Source of the DNA: Glycomyces albidus
GTDB taxonomy: Bacteria; Actinomycetota; Actinomycetes; Mycobacteriales; Micromonosporaceae
Direction: 5' to 3'
Length of the DNA: 64,000 bases
Assembly (NCBI RefSeq): GCF_009451885.1
Contig: NZ_WIAO01000002.1
Span: 124,001 to 188,000, forward strand
Part shown: one piece after another, positions 35,651 to 43,979 of the stretch
Numbering within the stretch: the first letter of the stretch is position 1
How the letters are laid out: each line of letters begins with the position of its first letter
Notes under the pieces: model-generated
What the model saw: only the letters and a program-made list of their open reading frames with translations
The model's database searches: none
Told to the model about the DNA's origin: nothing
Translations under genes and position numbers: made by a program

Positions 35651-36256
35651 TCAATCGGCGGGCGTCGGCGGCGCGCTGATGAGCGGCAGCACGATCTGGT
35701 CCAGGAATTCGTCGATGACCTCGTCGTTGGCGGGTTCGGCGCGGGTCAGGAAGTAGTGGGTAAGAAGGGTCGGGGCGAGGTTCACCACGCGCGGGTTGAG
35801 CGCCTCGGGTCTGACGGTGCCGCGGGCGATGCCGTCTTCGTAGATCTTGGCGAAGATCCTGATGCGCGGCGTCTCGATGCTGGTGCGCAGTTCCTCGGAC
35901 TCGGCGGAGGTGCTGCGGAGTTCGCCGACCCAGCCGCGGATCGCCTCGCCGAACGGCGTGGCCTGCTGGGCCGCGATGTGCCGCATGATCGCGCGGAGGT
36001 CGCCGCGGAGGTCGCCGCTGGGTTCGAAGTCGGGTTCGACCTCGGTGGCCTTGTGGCGTGCGGCGGCCTGGACGAGGTGGGCGCGGTCGGGCCAGCGCTT
36101 GTAGAGGGAGGCCTTGCCGGCTTTGGCGCGCGCGGCGACGGCTTCCATGCGGAGGTTGGCGTAGCCGACCTCGGCGAGTTCCGCGAGGGCGGCGTCGAAG
36201 ATGGCTCGTTCCAGGTCGTCGCCGCGCCGGCGGGCCGGTGTGGATTCGCTCACCAT
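35651..36256 (-). CDS. TetR-family repressor
   Basis: A 201-residue regulator. The helix-turn-helix lies at about 20-65 (ALAELAEVGYANLRMEAVAARAKAGKASLYKRWPDR) and a C-terminal ligand/dimer domain ends VLPLISAPP (DUF-type TetR_C). ATG 36256 follows GGAAGGA; an upstream GTG lies inside the operator and is rejected. Divergent from a DHA2 efflux pump, which it likely represses together with itself. Confidence 0.9.
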   Translation of the reverse strand: MVSESTPARRRGDDLERAIFDAALAELAEVGYANLRMEAVAARAKAGKASLYKRWPDRAHLVQAAARHKATEVEPDFEPSGDLRGDLRAIMRHIAAQQATPFGEAIRGWVGELRSTSAESEELRTSIETPRIRIFAKIYEDGIARGTVRPEALNPRVVNLAPTLLTHYFLTRAEPANDEVIDEFLDQIVLPLISAPPTPAD

Positions 36257-36267
36257 GATCCTTCCGA

Positions 36268-36288
36268 TAGTGAACGGTGCGTTCACTA
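36268..36288. promoter_or_regulatory. TetR operator
   Basis: A perfect inverted repeat: TAGTGAACG and CGTTCACTA separated by GTG, lying 12 bp upstream of the tetR start. A second CGTTCACTA half-site occurs at 36315-36323 nearer the efflux gene. The spacing and symmetry are typical of TetR-family sites. Confidence 0.7.
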
Positions 36289-36412
36289 CATGCTAGCTTG
36301 AATAAGAGACGCCCCGTTCACTACTCGATGCGTCCCGGAAACCGCCACGTACCCGGCCGCCGAGCCCCAGCGCCCCCGGCCGTTCCTCCGAAACACCTTA
36401 GGAGGCCGTCCC

Positions 36413-37993
36413 TTGACCGCCGTATCCGACGCTCCACCGCAGGCGCCCATGACCCACCGCGACGTCCTCAGGGCCCTCTCGGGCCTCCTCATGGTCCTGT
36501 TCGCGGCGATGGTCTCCTCGACCGTCGTCTCCGTGGCCCTCCCGCAGATCGTGGGCGACCTCGGCGGCACCCAGTCCCAGTACACCTGGGTCGTCACCGC
36601 CACCCTCCTCGCGAGCACCGCCTCCACCCCCGTCTGGGGCAAGCTGGCCGACCTGTTCGACAAGAAGCGCCTGCTCCAGATCGCCATCCTCATCTTCGCC
36701 GCCGCCTCGCTCGCGTGCGGGCTCGTGCAGAACACCGAGCAGCTCATCGCCCTCCGCGCCGTCCAGGGCCTCGGCATGGGCGCCCTCCAAGTCCTCGTGC
36801 AGGTCATCATCGGCGCGATGGTCAGCCCCAAGGAACGCGGCCGCTACAACGGCTACCTCGGCGGCGTCATGGCCGTCTCCACCGTCGGCGGCCCGCTCCT
36901 GGGCGGCGCGATCACCGACGCGAGCTGGCTCGGCTGGCAGTGGTGCTTCTTCCTGGCCGTCCCGATCACGGTGATCGCCTTCGCGATGCTCTCCCGCACC
37001 CTGCACCTGGACGAGGCGAAGCGGACCGACACGAAGGTCGACTACCTCGGCGCGGTCCTCATCGCGGCCGGCGTCAGCCTGCTCCTCCTGTGGGTCACGT
37101 TCGTCGGCGACGACTTCGCGTGGATCTCCTGGCAGACCCTCGCCATGGCCGGCGGCGCGGCCGCCATCCTCGCCGCGGCGGCCGTCGTGGAGACCCGCGT
37201 GAGCCAGCCGGTGGTCCCGCTGCACGTCCTCAAGCGGCGCGACCCGGCGCTGGCGACGATCGCGAGCCTCGCGGTCGGCATGGCCATGTTCGGCGGGGCG
37301 GTGTTCCTGGGCCAGTACTTCCAGATCGCGCGCGGGTTCTCGCCGACCGAGGCGGGCCTGCTGACGATCCCGATGATGTTCGGCGTGCTGGTCGCGTCGG
37401 CGGTCGCGGGGCGGCTGGTGTCGAAGTCGGGGGGCGTGAAGCCGTACATCGTGGCGGGGACGCTGGTCCTGACCGCCGGTTTCGGGATGCTCGCGACGAT
37501 CGACCACGAGACCTCCCTGGTGTTCATGGGCTTCGGGATGTTCGCGGTCGGCGTCGGCGTGGGCATGTCGATGCAGAACCTGGTCCTGGTGGTCCAGAAC
37601 TCGGTGCCGCTGCGCGAGCTCGGCGCGGCTTCGGGCGCGATCACGTTCTTCCGCTCCCTGGGCGGCACGATCGGCGTCTCGGTCCTCGGCGCGGTGCTCG
37701 CGAACCAGGTCGCCGACAAGATCCGGGACGGCCTGGCCGCCTTGGGCATCGACGCGGCGGCCGCCGGCGGCGCCGGTTCGAGCCTCGACATGGACGCGAT
37801 GCCTGAGCCGATCGCCGTGATCGTCCGCGCCGCCTACGGCGACGCGACCGGCCACCTGTTCCTCATCTCGGCGTGCATCGCGGCCGCAGGCTTCGTCGCC
37901 GCGCTGTTCCTGACGCCGGTCCGCCTGCGCGAGACCGTGGACCTCGTCGAAGAGATCGCGGTCGGCGAGGAGACCGTCCTGGGCGCCAAATAG
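36413..37993 (+). CDS. DHA2-family (EmrB/QacA-type) multidrug MFS exporter
   Basis: A 526-residue protein with 14 predicted helices. Motif A (GKLADLFDKKRLLQ) follows helix 2, motif C-like GGPLLGGAITD lies in helix 5, and the first helix has the DHA2 pattern TVVSVALPQIVGDLGG. It should export drugs or toxic compounds by proton exchange. The start is TTG 36413, with TAGGAGG 8 bases upstream. The divergent TetR gene and operator indicate ligand-induced expression. Confidence 0.9.
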   Translation: MTAVSDAPPQAPMTHRDVLRALSGLLMVLFAAMVSSTVVSVALPQIVGDLGGTQSQYTWVVTATLLASTASTPVWGKLADLFDKKRLLQIAILIFAAASLACGLVQNTEQLIALRAVQGLGMGALQVLVQVIIGAMVSPKERGRYNGYLGGVMAVSTVGGPLLGGAITDASWLGWQWCFFLAVPITVIAFAMLSRTLHLDEAKRTDTKVDYLGAVLIAAGVSLLLLWVTFVGDDFAWISWQTLAMAGGAAAILAAAAVVETRVSQPVVPLHVLKRRDPALATIASLAVGMAMFGGAVFLGQYFQIARGFSPTEAGLLTIPMMFGVLVASAVAGRLVSKSGGVKPYIVAGTLVLTAGFGMLATIDHETSLVFMGFGMFAVGVGVGMSMQNLVLVVQNSVPLRELGAASGAITFFRSLGGTIGVSVLGAVLANQVADKIRDGLAALGIDAAAAGGAGSSLDMDAMPEPIAVIVRAAYGDATGHLFLISACIAAAGFVAALFLTPVRLRETVDLVEEIAVGEETVLGAK

Positions 37994-38001
37994 CCCGGCC
38001 C

Positions 38002-38556
38002 CTACCGTTCCAGGTCGGGTCGCTCGGGCTGCGGGCAGGACCTGCGCACCTCGTCCCATTCCTCCGGCGTCACGAGCGCCACGACATCGGCGTAGGGGTC
38101 CCAGATCGCCGTCCCGGAGGACGCCAGCTCGGCGACGTAGGCCCCGCGGCTCGGCGGTGCGGAGATCGAATAGCCGAGGTCTTCGAGGCATCCGGCCGAC
38201 GCCACCATGAGGTCGAAGAACGTTCCCGCGGTGTCCTCGTCCATCGGAGGCGGCGGCCGATCGAACCCGTGCTCGGCCCAGCAGGTCTCCAGGTCGCTCT
38301 GGTACCGGTCGGCCTGCTCCGCCGGATAATCGGACTCGATCTCACCGAACTCGTTGAGGTCGACCTCCCAGCCGAGGTCGGTCATGCACTGCCGCATGAT
38401 CGCTCCGGCCTCCATGGTGGAGATGAGCGGCATGTACTCCTGTGCGGTCCCGTCACCCGGCTCCGGCTCGTCGGCGGAGCAGGCCGACACCAGCAGGAGC
38501 CCGCTGAGCAGGGCGGGAACCGCCCCGCTCAGCAGAGGATGAACGCCCGCTCTCAC
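38002..38556 (-). CDS. Predicted lipoprotein, translationally coupled
   Basis: A 184-residue secreted protein with an N-terminal signal (SGAVPALLSGLLLVSAC) and lipobox VSAC at about residues 22-25. The mature part has several cysteines (QCMTDLG, TCWAEHG, GCLEDLG, SCPQPE) and no recognised domain. GTG 38556 overlaps the stop of the upstream secreted-protein gene (GTGA), so the two are coupled. It converges with the efflux gene, whose stop is 8 bp away. Confidence 0.75.
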   Translation of the reverse strand: MRAGVHPLLSGAVPALLSGLLLVSACSADEPEPGDGTAQEYMPLISTMEAGAIMRQCMTDLGWEVDLNEFGEIESDYPAEQADRYQSDLETCWAEHGFDRPPPPMDEDTAGTFFDLMVASAGCLEDLGYSISAPPSRGAYVAELASSGTAIWDPYADVVALVTPEEWDEVRRSCPQPERPDLER

Positions 38557-38909
38557 AGACAACGCGCCCCTGCGCGATCGAAGGCGTCCGCCACGACGCT
38601 CCACCTCGAGATCGAGTTGAAGGTCGTGCGGGTGTAGACGGTCGTCGGCGAGGTGGTCGCGCCGGAGCGCCGCACGGTGTCGTAGCCCCTTGCCACCAGG
38701 TGGGACCAGTCGCCGACCGTACCGGTGCTGTAGACGGCCACGGACTGGCCGGGCCCGCAGGTGACCGAGCCGCCGCCGGCCTCCTCGGCCTGGGCGGGGG
38801 ACGCCATGGCGACGCTCAGGACGGCGGCCGCTCCGACGACGGCCGCGGCCGTGGCGAAGCGCCGCAGCCCGGCCGGTTTCCCGGTGGATTCGCGTGGATT
38901 TCGTGACAT
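38553..38909 (-). CDS. Small secreted protein, paralogue A
   Basis: A 118-residue protein with a clear signal peptide (RRFATAAAVVGAAAVLSVAMASPAQA, cleavage after AQA near 42). The ~76-residue mature domain has two cysteines near its ends and the motif STGTVGDWSH...SPTTVYTRTTFNSISRWSV. It aligns along its length with the next gene upstream (39077-39433). No known family is recognised. ATG 38909 follows GAGAAAGGCAATCGA. Confidence 0.75.
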   Translation of the reverse strand: MSRNPRESTGKPAGLRRFATAAAVVGAAAVLSVAMASPAQAEEAGGGSVTCGPGQSVAVYSTGTVGDWSHLVARGYDTVRRSGATTSPTTVYTRTTFNSISRWSVVADAFDRAGARCL

Positions 38910-39076
38910 TCGATTGCCTTTCTCTCGATGGAACGGCGCGCCGGTCGCGACTGCGCCTCATGTGCCGGCGCCTTCTGAGTTGGGATCGGGTCTCTCGGTG
39001 AGACGGGTGTTCCAGTTGGCGAGCCGATTCCGTTGCGGTCAAGCGGTCTCAGCGCGAGCGCCGAGGAAGCCGCAGC

Positions 39077-39433
39077 TCACTTCTCGTAGCAGTTCGCGTA
39101 GGCGGTGTTGAAGTCCGCCGCGGTGACCTTCCAGTCGCGAACGGTCGACCATCCGAAACTGACGCGAATGGTCGCGGGTGACATGGCCAGTCCAGTGCGC
39201 GTGCGCGCAGAGCCGCTGCTCGGCCAGTGGGTGTGCGCGTAGTTGCCGACGGTCGAGGTGCTGATGGTGACGACCTTGTGCGTGCTGAAGCAGCTCGTCG
39301 GGTGTCCCTCGTACGTCTTGGCCTGGGCGGGAGCGGCCAGTGCCGCCGAAGCCGCCAATACCGCGCCGATGACCGTGGCGCGGACGGCCAGCCGGCGCAC
39401 GATTCCGAGTCGCTTCGATGATTGCGGTGACAT
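39077..39433 (-). CDS. Small secreted protein, paralogue B
   Basis: Also 118 residues: a signal peptide (LAVRATVIGAVLAASAALAAPAQA) then a mature domain with one cysteine near each end and STSTVGNYAHTHW...SPATIRVSFGWSTVRDWKV. Conserved positions with paralogue A include ST-TVG, SP-T, F-S-V-W-V-A-F and the terminal A-x-C. ATG 39433 follows GGAAGGCGATCGA. The pair plus lipoprotein forms a minus-strand cassette. Function unknown; secreted effector, bacteriocin-like or envelope roles are all possible. Confidence 0.75.
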   Translation of the reverse strand: MSPQSSKRLGIVRRLAVRATVIGAVLAASAALAAPAQAKTYEGHPTSCFSTHKVVTISTSTVGNYAHTHWPSSGSARTRTGLAMSPATIRVSFGWSTVRDWKVTAADFNTAYANCYEK

Positions 39434-39888
39434 TCGATCGCCTTCCTGTTTCGGAGCCGGCGTCGCCGCGTGCCGTGCAAGCGCGTCGCGGCGACGCAGG
39501 TGGGTTCGCTCCCAACGATCGAGGCGGTCTGCACGGATGCCGCACGAGTCGCGCACGGCCCGTTGTGATCCCGGTCCGTCCCGACTCGAATGGCCGCAGG
39601 GGACGCGATCCAGCGTCGGGGCCGGCTCCCGCTGACCGAGACGGTGTGACTCGGCAAGGGCGCCGGTCCGCCCGCTCTGGCGGCGCGGCGGGCGCCACTG
39701 GCTCCTCGCCCGCCTTCGATCCCGAATCGGCCGACTCACAGCCCCTGTTTCATCGCCTACGGGCCGCGCCGCTCGAACTTGACCGACATGGCAGCGCCAG
39801 GATTCGCTGGAGATCGAGGAGCGCTACCAGCAGGCCAAGACCCTGCCGTCTCGACCAAGCAAGAACAACGCCAGGCCAGGCGAAAACA
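39434..39888. other. 455-bp gap without a recognised gene
   Basis: No reading frame here has a plausible ribosome site and protein-like composition. Probably control sequence for the secreted-protein cassette plus decayed DNA; no operator, promoter or repeat was recognised. Confidence 0.4.
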
Positions 39889-40362
39889 CTAAATTCGACT
39901 GCATCGATGAGCCTGGCAGGCCCAAAGGTCCTTCGCGGATCCTGAATACCCCCACTGGAACACCGGCGACGCCAGTGCGACAGTGTGGTCTGAGAACTTG
40001 CGACTGCGGAAGCGATCATCGATCGTCTCTACCAGCTGACGCAGCTCTTGAGCCGAACGGCGGGGAAGCCGGTGGATGGCGATCTCCAACAGCTCTCGGG
40101 TCGATGGCCCCAGACAGCCGCACTCGCACGCGAAGTCCGGAGCCAGCAGAAAACGAGCCGGGCCACTTGCTCGACGCTGCCATCGCTTGAGCGCCGAAGC
40201 TACGGAACCAGTCCTGAACTGCGGATCCCGGTGTTCAAGACGCCGGATCGCGGCAGCAAGGGAACCAGAAACGCCAGACAATCGCGGCGGTGGATACAGG
40301 CCCCACTTGCCGGGGCGAGGGCGTTGAAGCGCGCGAACACGCGCCGGCGACCTACGCGGCAT
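39889..40362 (-). CDS. Conserved actinobacterial hypothetical protein
   Basis: A 157-residue basic protein. The stretch CECGCLGPSTRELLEIAIHRLPRRSAQELRQLVETIDDRF resembles a common actinobacterial protein with a CxCG segment and a conserved LP-x3-A-x-ELR-x-LV motif. The C-terminus holds two more Cys/His residues that could complete a metal site. Composition is less GC-biased than neighbouring genes. ATG 40362 is preceded by AGAAAGGG, a tight spacing, so the start is uncertain. Confidence 0.5.
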   Translation of the reverse strand: MPRRSPARVRALQRPRPGKWGLYPPPRLSGVSGSLAAAIRRLEHRDPQFRTGSVASALKRWQRRASGPARFLLAPDFACECGCLGPSTRELLEIAIHRLPRRSAQELRQLVETIDDRFRSRKFSDHTVALASPVFQWGYSGSAKDLWACQAHRCSRI

Positions 40363-40584
40363 CGCCCTTTCTGCACGAGGTCAACATGCCGATCATTATG
40401 CGCCCTGCGCCGCTGAGGCCACGACCTCGCCTCCACCAATCCCAAATGCTGCAGCGGTACCAGGGCCTGTCCGGTGAATCCCGCCCGCCGCGTCGCCGAA
40501 CGACCCGGCCATCACACCGGCGGCAGGGTCGCCAGGCGCTCTGCGGGCGAACAGCCGCGACCCGAATCGCCTTGCCGGACGGCC

Positions 40585-41235
40585 CTAGTCGCGGCCGACC
40601 CAGGTGGCGAGGTCGACCTCGTTGCCCTCCGGGTCGGCGAGCGTCCAGTGCATCGGCGCGAACCGGTCGGTGACGAGCGTGCCGCCGGCGGCGAGCGCCG
40701 CGGCGACCCGCGCCTCCGCCTGCTCGTGCGGGACACCGACATCGATGTGGATGCGGTTGCGGCCCTTCCGCATGACGTCCATCTGCTGCACGAAAACCGG
40801 CGGGTACAGCCCGTCGGGGTCGGCGATGTCGGAGTCGCCGACCATCTCGTAGCCGAGGACGGCGCACCAGAACGCCCGGACCTTGTCCACGTCGAGGGCG
40901 TCGATCGCGAACTCCCAGGTACGGGTGGAGCCGGGGTCTGCGTGGACGCCGAGCGCCGCGGCCGCCGCCGAGATCTGCCGCGCGAGTTCGAGATCGGCGT
41001 CCGTCAAGGACCAGTGCTCCTTGGTGACCAGCCGCACCTCGAGCACCGCGGAGCGCAGGTTGAGGTCGGGATGGTGCCCGGCCGCTTCGGCGAGCCGGCC
41101 GATCTCGTCGACGAGTCGCACGCCCGTCGCGAAATCGCCCGTGCGGTACAGCGCGAACGCCACGGACCACAGGACCCGCCAGTCGTCGACGCCGTCGGCT
41201 TCGTGGAACTGCTTCGGTGTGATGAAAGCTGTCAT
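40585..41235 (-). CDS. Fusion of pterin-4a-carbinolamine dehydratase-like and VOC (glyoxalase-like) domains
   Basis: A 216-residue two-domain protein. Residues 1-100 carry the PCD signature AGHHPDLNLR...VTKEHWSLTDADLELARQI; residues 105-216 form a VOC/glyoxalase-fold domain (WEFAIDALDVDKVRAFWCAVLG, RIHIDVGV, DPEGNEVDLATW). PCD domains recycle pterin cofactors; the VOC half may bind a metal or small molecule. The substrate is unknown. ATG 41235 is preceded by no strong site. Confidence 0.82.
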   Translation of the reverse strand: MTAFITPKQFHEADGVDDWRVLWSVAFALYRTGDFATGVRLVDEIGRLAEAAGHHPDLNLRSAVLEVRLVTKEHWSLTDADLELARQISAAAAALGVHADPGSTRTWEFAIDALDVDKVRAFWCAVLGYEMVGDSDIADPDGLYPPVFVQQMDVMRKGRNRIHIDVGVPHEQAEARVAAALAAGGTLVTDRFAPMHWTLADPEGNEVDLATWVGRD

Positions 41236-41400
41236 GGCGCGATCGTAGAAGCGCCGACCGACAGGCGAGGCCGTTCGCTCGACCTCGTTTCGGCATTACG
41301 GGCCGGTCCGAACGGCATTACGGGGCCGGTCCGACGACGCCTCAGCGCCCGAGCCGCCCTGCCGGGACCGGTCCCGTCCCGGTTCGCTTACGGTGGAACG

Positions 41401-42369
41401 GTGACCGCCGACAACGCCCCCGCCGACGACGCCGCATCGGGCAACGCCGCTTCCGGACCTGCATCAGACAGCGTCGAGCCCGGCCGTGTCGCGCCGGCCG
41501 GCTCCGCTTCCGGCGCCGCCTCCGACAGCGTCCCTTCTGGCCGTGCCGCCTCAGGCGACGCTGCTTCCGACGGTGCCGCATCGTCCACTGCCGCATCCGA
41601 GGGCGCCCGATCCGATTCCGACCCGACCGACCCGACCGACCCGACCGACCCGACCGACTCCGACAGCCTGGAACTGACCCCGCCTCCGCCGCCCGAGACC
41701 GGCGGCTCCAAGTGGATGCCGCTGGGCGTCGCGGCCGTCGCCGCCGGGCTGCTCGCGGTCGCGGTGGTCGTGTGGCAGCCCTGGGACCGGTACGGTTCGA
41801 CCTGCTGGGAGTCCGATTCGAACCTCATCGACGACGAGGCGCGCCTCTGCTACACCATCCCCGAAGGCTGGGACCGCATGAGCGACAGCGAACTCGAGGA
41901 CAGCGTGGCGTCTTCCGGCTTCGACGTGCCCTCCTCGGGCGTCCTGTACTCCGAGGACGGCGTGTTCGCGCAAGTCGAGGTGCACTCGCTCGACGCCTAC
42001 TTCGGGGACGGCGAGATCGAAGGCGACTACGACCCCGACGAGGAGCTGCAGATCAAGGCCGAGCTGGTGACGGTCCGATCCCAGGCGATGTTCGAGGGGC
42101 ACGACTCAGTCGAGTCCGACCCGCTGACCATCGACGGCTTCGAGGCCGCCACGGCGTCCGCCGACGCCCCCGACCCCTTCGGCACGGACATGCTGGCCGA
42201 TTCGCCCGATGTGAGCATGTGGGTCCGCACCACGATCGTGGACCTCGGCGACGAGCAGTCGGTCCTGTACTCGATGGCGCTCGTCTCGGCCGCCGACCTC
42301 CGAGGCGAATCCGGAGCCATCGCGGAACTCAACGAGGTGCACGACTCGATCGAAGTGCTGGACTCCTAA
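41401..42369 (+). CDS. Single-pass membrane protein with Ala/Ser-rich head and DPT repeats
   Basis: A 322-residue protein. Residues 1-72 are Ala/Ser/Gly low complexity; then (Asp-Pro-Thr)4, encoded by a perfect 9-bp tandem repeat at 41620-41655. One hydrophobic helix (about 105-125) is followed by a ~195-residue acidic extracellular domain with two close cysteines (TCWESDSNLIDDEARLCYTIPEGW). The opening YTIPEGW resembles lipoprotein-type sensor domains, not assignable. GTG 41401 is the first plausible start. Confidence 0.65.
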   Translation: MTADNAPADDAASGNAASGPASDSVEPGRVAPAGSASGAASDSVPSGRAASGDAASDGAASSTAASEGARSDSDPTDPTDPTDPTDSDSLELTPPPPPETGGSKWMPLGVAAVAAGLLAVAVVVWQPWDRYGSTCWESDSNLIDDEARLCYTIPEGWDRMSDSELEDSVASSGFDVPSSGVLYSEDGVFAQVEVHSLDAYFGDGEIEGDYDPDEELQIKAELVTVRSQAMFEGHDSVESDPLTIDGFEAATASADAPDPFGTDMLADSPDVSMWVRTTIVDLGDEQSVLYSMALVSAADLRGESGAIAELNEVHDSIEVLDS

Positions 42370-42450
42370 CCTCGTCGCGTTCGAAGCGGACGCGACGCCG
42401 CGACCCGTTTGCCGAAGAAATTCGCTTTGCGGCGCTGGGAAGATCGGGTC

Positions 42451-43200
42451 GTGCACCACGATCCACTGACGACCCGCGCCCGGACCCTCTGGCAGGCGCT
42501 CGCCGCCGCGCCCGTGGCCTTCCCGTCGAACGGCGGCCTGCAAGTGGTCGCCTCCCCGGGATCGATGATGTGCCCGCCCTCCTGGACCGGAATCGTGGCG
42601 CTCGGCGATGCCGCGATCGCGACCGTCCCGACCGATCGCGCGGCCGAACTCGTCCAGCGCGCACTGCGCCCCTTTGACGTCGAATCGCTCACCGACCCGA
42701 CGGTCATGGCGAAGGCGCTGCCGGTCCGGGACGTGCTCGGCCCGGCGATGCTCGCGTACGTGTCGAGAGACGCGTTCACCCCGCCGCAGCCGGACACCGA
42801 GGTCGAACGGCTCCCGCCCGAGCACCCGGATCTCCAAGCGCTGCTGGACTCGGCCGGGGAGGACGACGCGGACGAAAGCGGCATCGCCGAGATCACCTCA
42901 CCGGCGTTCGTCGTGCGCGAGCACGGGAGGGTCGTAGCGGCGTCCGGGTACCGGTTGTGGCCCGAGGCGACCGCGCACATGTGCGTCCTGACCGCCGAGG
43001 CCGAACGCGGTCGCGGCCTCGCGAAGCGGGTCGCCGGCGCCGCGGTGGCCCATGCGCTCGCCGCCGACCTGCTGCCGCAGTGGCGGGCGAGGCTGGAGGC
43101 CTCGCGCCGCGTCGCGCGAGCACTCGGTTTCCGGGAGTTGGGAGGCCAGTTGAGCGTCGACCTGGATCTCGATCGGTTCGAGGCGTCCGGCCCGGGCTGA
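42451..43200 (+). CDS. GNAT-family acetyltransferase
   Basis: A 249-residue protein with the GNAT acyl-CoA site MCVLTAEAERGRGLAKRVAGAAVAHALA (about 180-208, including the R-G-x-G-L/R loop) in the C-terminal half. The N-terminal half is a divergent half-domain. GTG 42451 is chosen because GGGAAGA lies upstream; a TTG at 42409 would add 14 residues. Substrate unknown. Confidence 0.72.
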   Translation: MHHDPLTTRARTLWQALAAAPVAFPSNGGLQVVASPGSMMCPPSWTGIVALGDAAIATVPTDRAAELVQRALRPFDVESLTDPTVMAKALPVRDVLGPAMLAYVSRDAFTPPQPDTEVERLPPEHPDLQALLDSAGEDDADESGIAEITSPAFVVREHGRVVAASGYRLWPEATAHMCVLTAEAERGRGLAKRVAGAAVAHALAADLLPQWRARLEASRRVARALGFRELGGQLSVDLDLDRFEASGPG

Positions 43201-43227
43201 GCCCGGGTCTGGGCCACGGGCGTCGAT

Positions 43228-43650
43228 TCAGGCGACCGGATACCGGGGGAGCGCCGCGATCACAATGGCAAGGTCGTCTTTGCGGGCCGGCCAGGTCTTC
43301 ACCGCCACTTGGACGCCGTTCGGCAGCGCCCGCATCAGGTCGCCGTCATTGAAGTAGATCCGCTCGCCGACCGGGCCGCCGTAGACGCGGTCCTTGATGC
43401 CGAAGATGTCGATCATGCGCAGCTCATCGGTCGCGGGGTCGTACACGAAGTAAGGCCGGGTGAATTCGAGGACGCCCATGATGGCCTGCAGGGCCCCGAA
43501 GACCAGGAACCCGATCCCGCCGACGTTGTCAAGGCCGAAGGTCAGGAACGAACCGCCCGTAATGACGAGCAGGCCGCAGGCGAACACGACCGAGGGCGAG
43601 AACGCGCGGCGCCGAACCGCGATCAGATGGGGTCGAGGGCCGGTCTGCAT
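43228..43650 (-). CDS. Small membrane protein with C-terminal globular domain, paralogue A
   Basis: A 140-residue protein with two hydrophobic helices (about 18-68) and a cytoplasmic C-terminal domain (YFVYDPATDELRMIDIF...GERIYFNDGDLMRALPNG). It is related along its length to the gene at 52100. ATG 43650 is preceded by TTGGAGCGAG, which rejects the longer frame to 43701. Function unknown. Confidence 0.7.
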   Translation of the reverse strand: MQTGPRPHLIAVRRRAFSPSVVFACGLLVITGGSFLTFGLDNVGGIGFLVFGALQAIMGVLEFTRPYFVYDPATDELRMIDIFGIKDRVYGGPVGERIYFNDGDLMRALPNGVQVAVKTWPARKDDLAIVIAALPRYPVA

Positions 43651-43727
43651 CTCGCTCCAATTGCCGCTGCGGTGAAGTATGAAGACGGCCCGAGCGTACA
43701 CGCCCGGGCCTGTCGAGAAGTCGGTTG

Positions 43728-43979
43728 TCAGTCGCGCTCCGCGGCGCGGAGGAGGCTGGTGAAGTCGGTCCGCTCCAGATCGAAGACCGGGGAGGCATCA
43801 CCGAGCTTGCTGTCCCGAACCTGGAAGCCAGATGAAGCGGGTCGGGCCTCGACACAGGCAGAGTCCTGTGCGCCGCTGCTTCTCCTGGACTTGCGCCAGG
43901 GCGCCACGCGGGCTTCAACGCAACCGGAATCCTGTGCGCCGCCGCTTCTGCTGGACTTGCGCCACCCGGCTTGGCTCAT
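43728..43979 (-). CDS. DUF397 protein with duplicated core
   Basis: An 83-residue protein with two tandem copies of the DUF397 core, WRKSSRSGGAQDSGCVEAR and WRKSRRSSGAQDSACVEAR, then the usual D-S-K...F-x-F/L tail. It overlaps the upstream HTH gene by ATGA, the typical arrangement of actinomycete WhiJ-like/DUF397 pairs that control development or act as toxin-antitoxin-like modules. Single-core forms are the norm, so the duplication is unusual. Confidence 0.85.
   Translation of the reverse strand: MSQAGWRKSSRSGGAQDSGCVEARVAPWRKSRRSSGAQDSACVEARPASSGFQVRDSKLGDASPVFDLERTDFTSLLRAAERD

Noticed and set aside
36257-36286. GTG start for TetR at 36286
   Set aside because: The codon lies inside the operator palindrome and has no ribosome site; ATG 36256 has GGAAGGA.
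38553-39433. Small secreted proteins as lactococcin-972-type bacteriocins
   Set aside because: Size, signal peptide and aromatic/His residues are suggestive, but the family's core motif could not be aligned; left as unknown.
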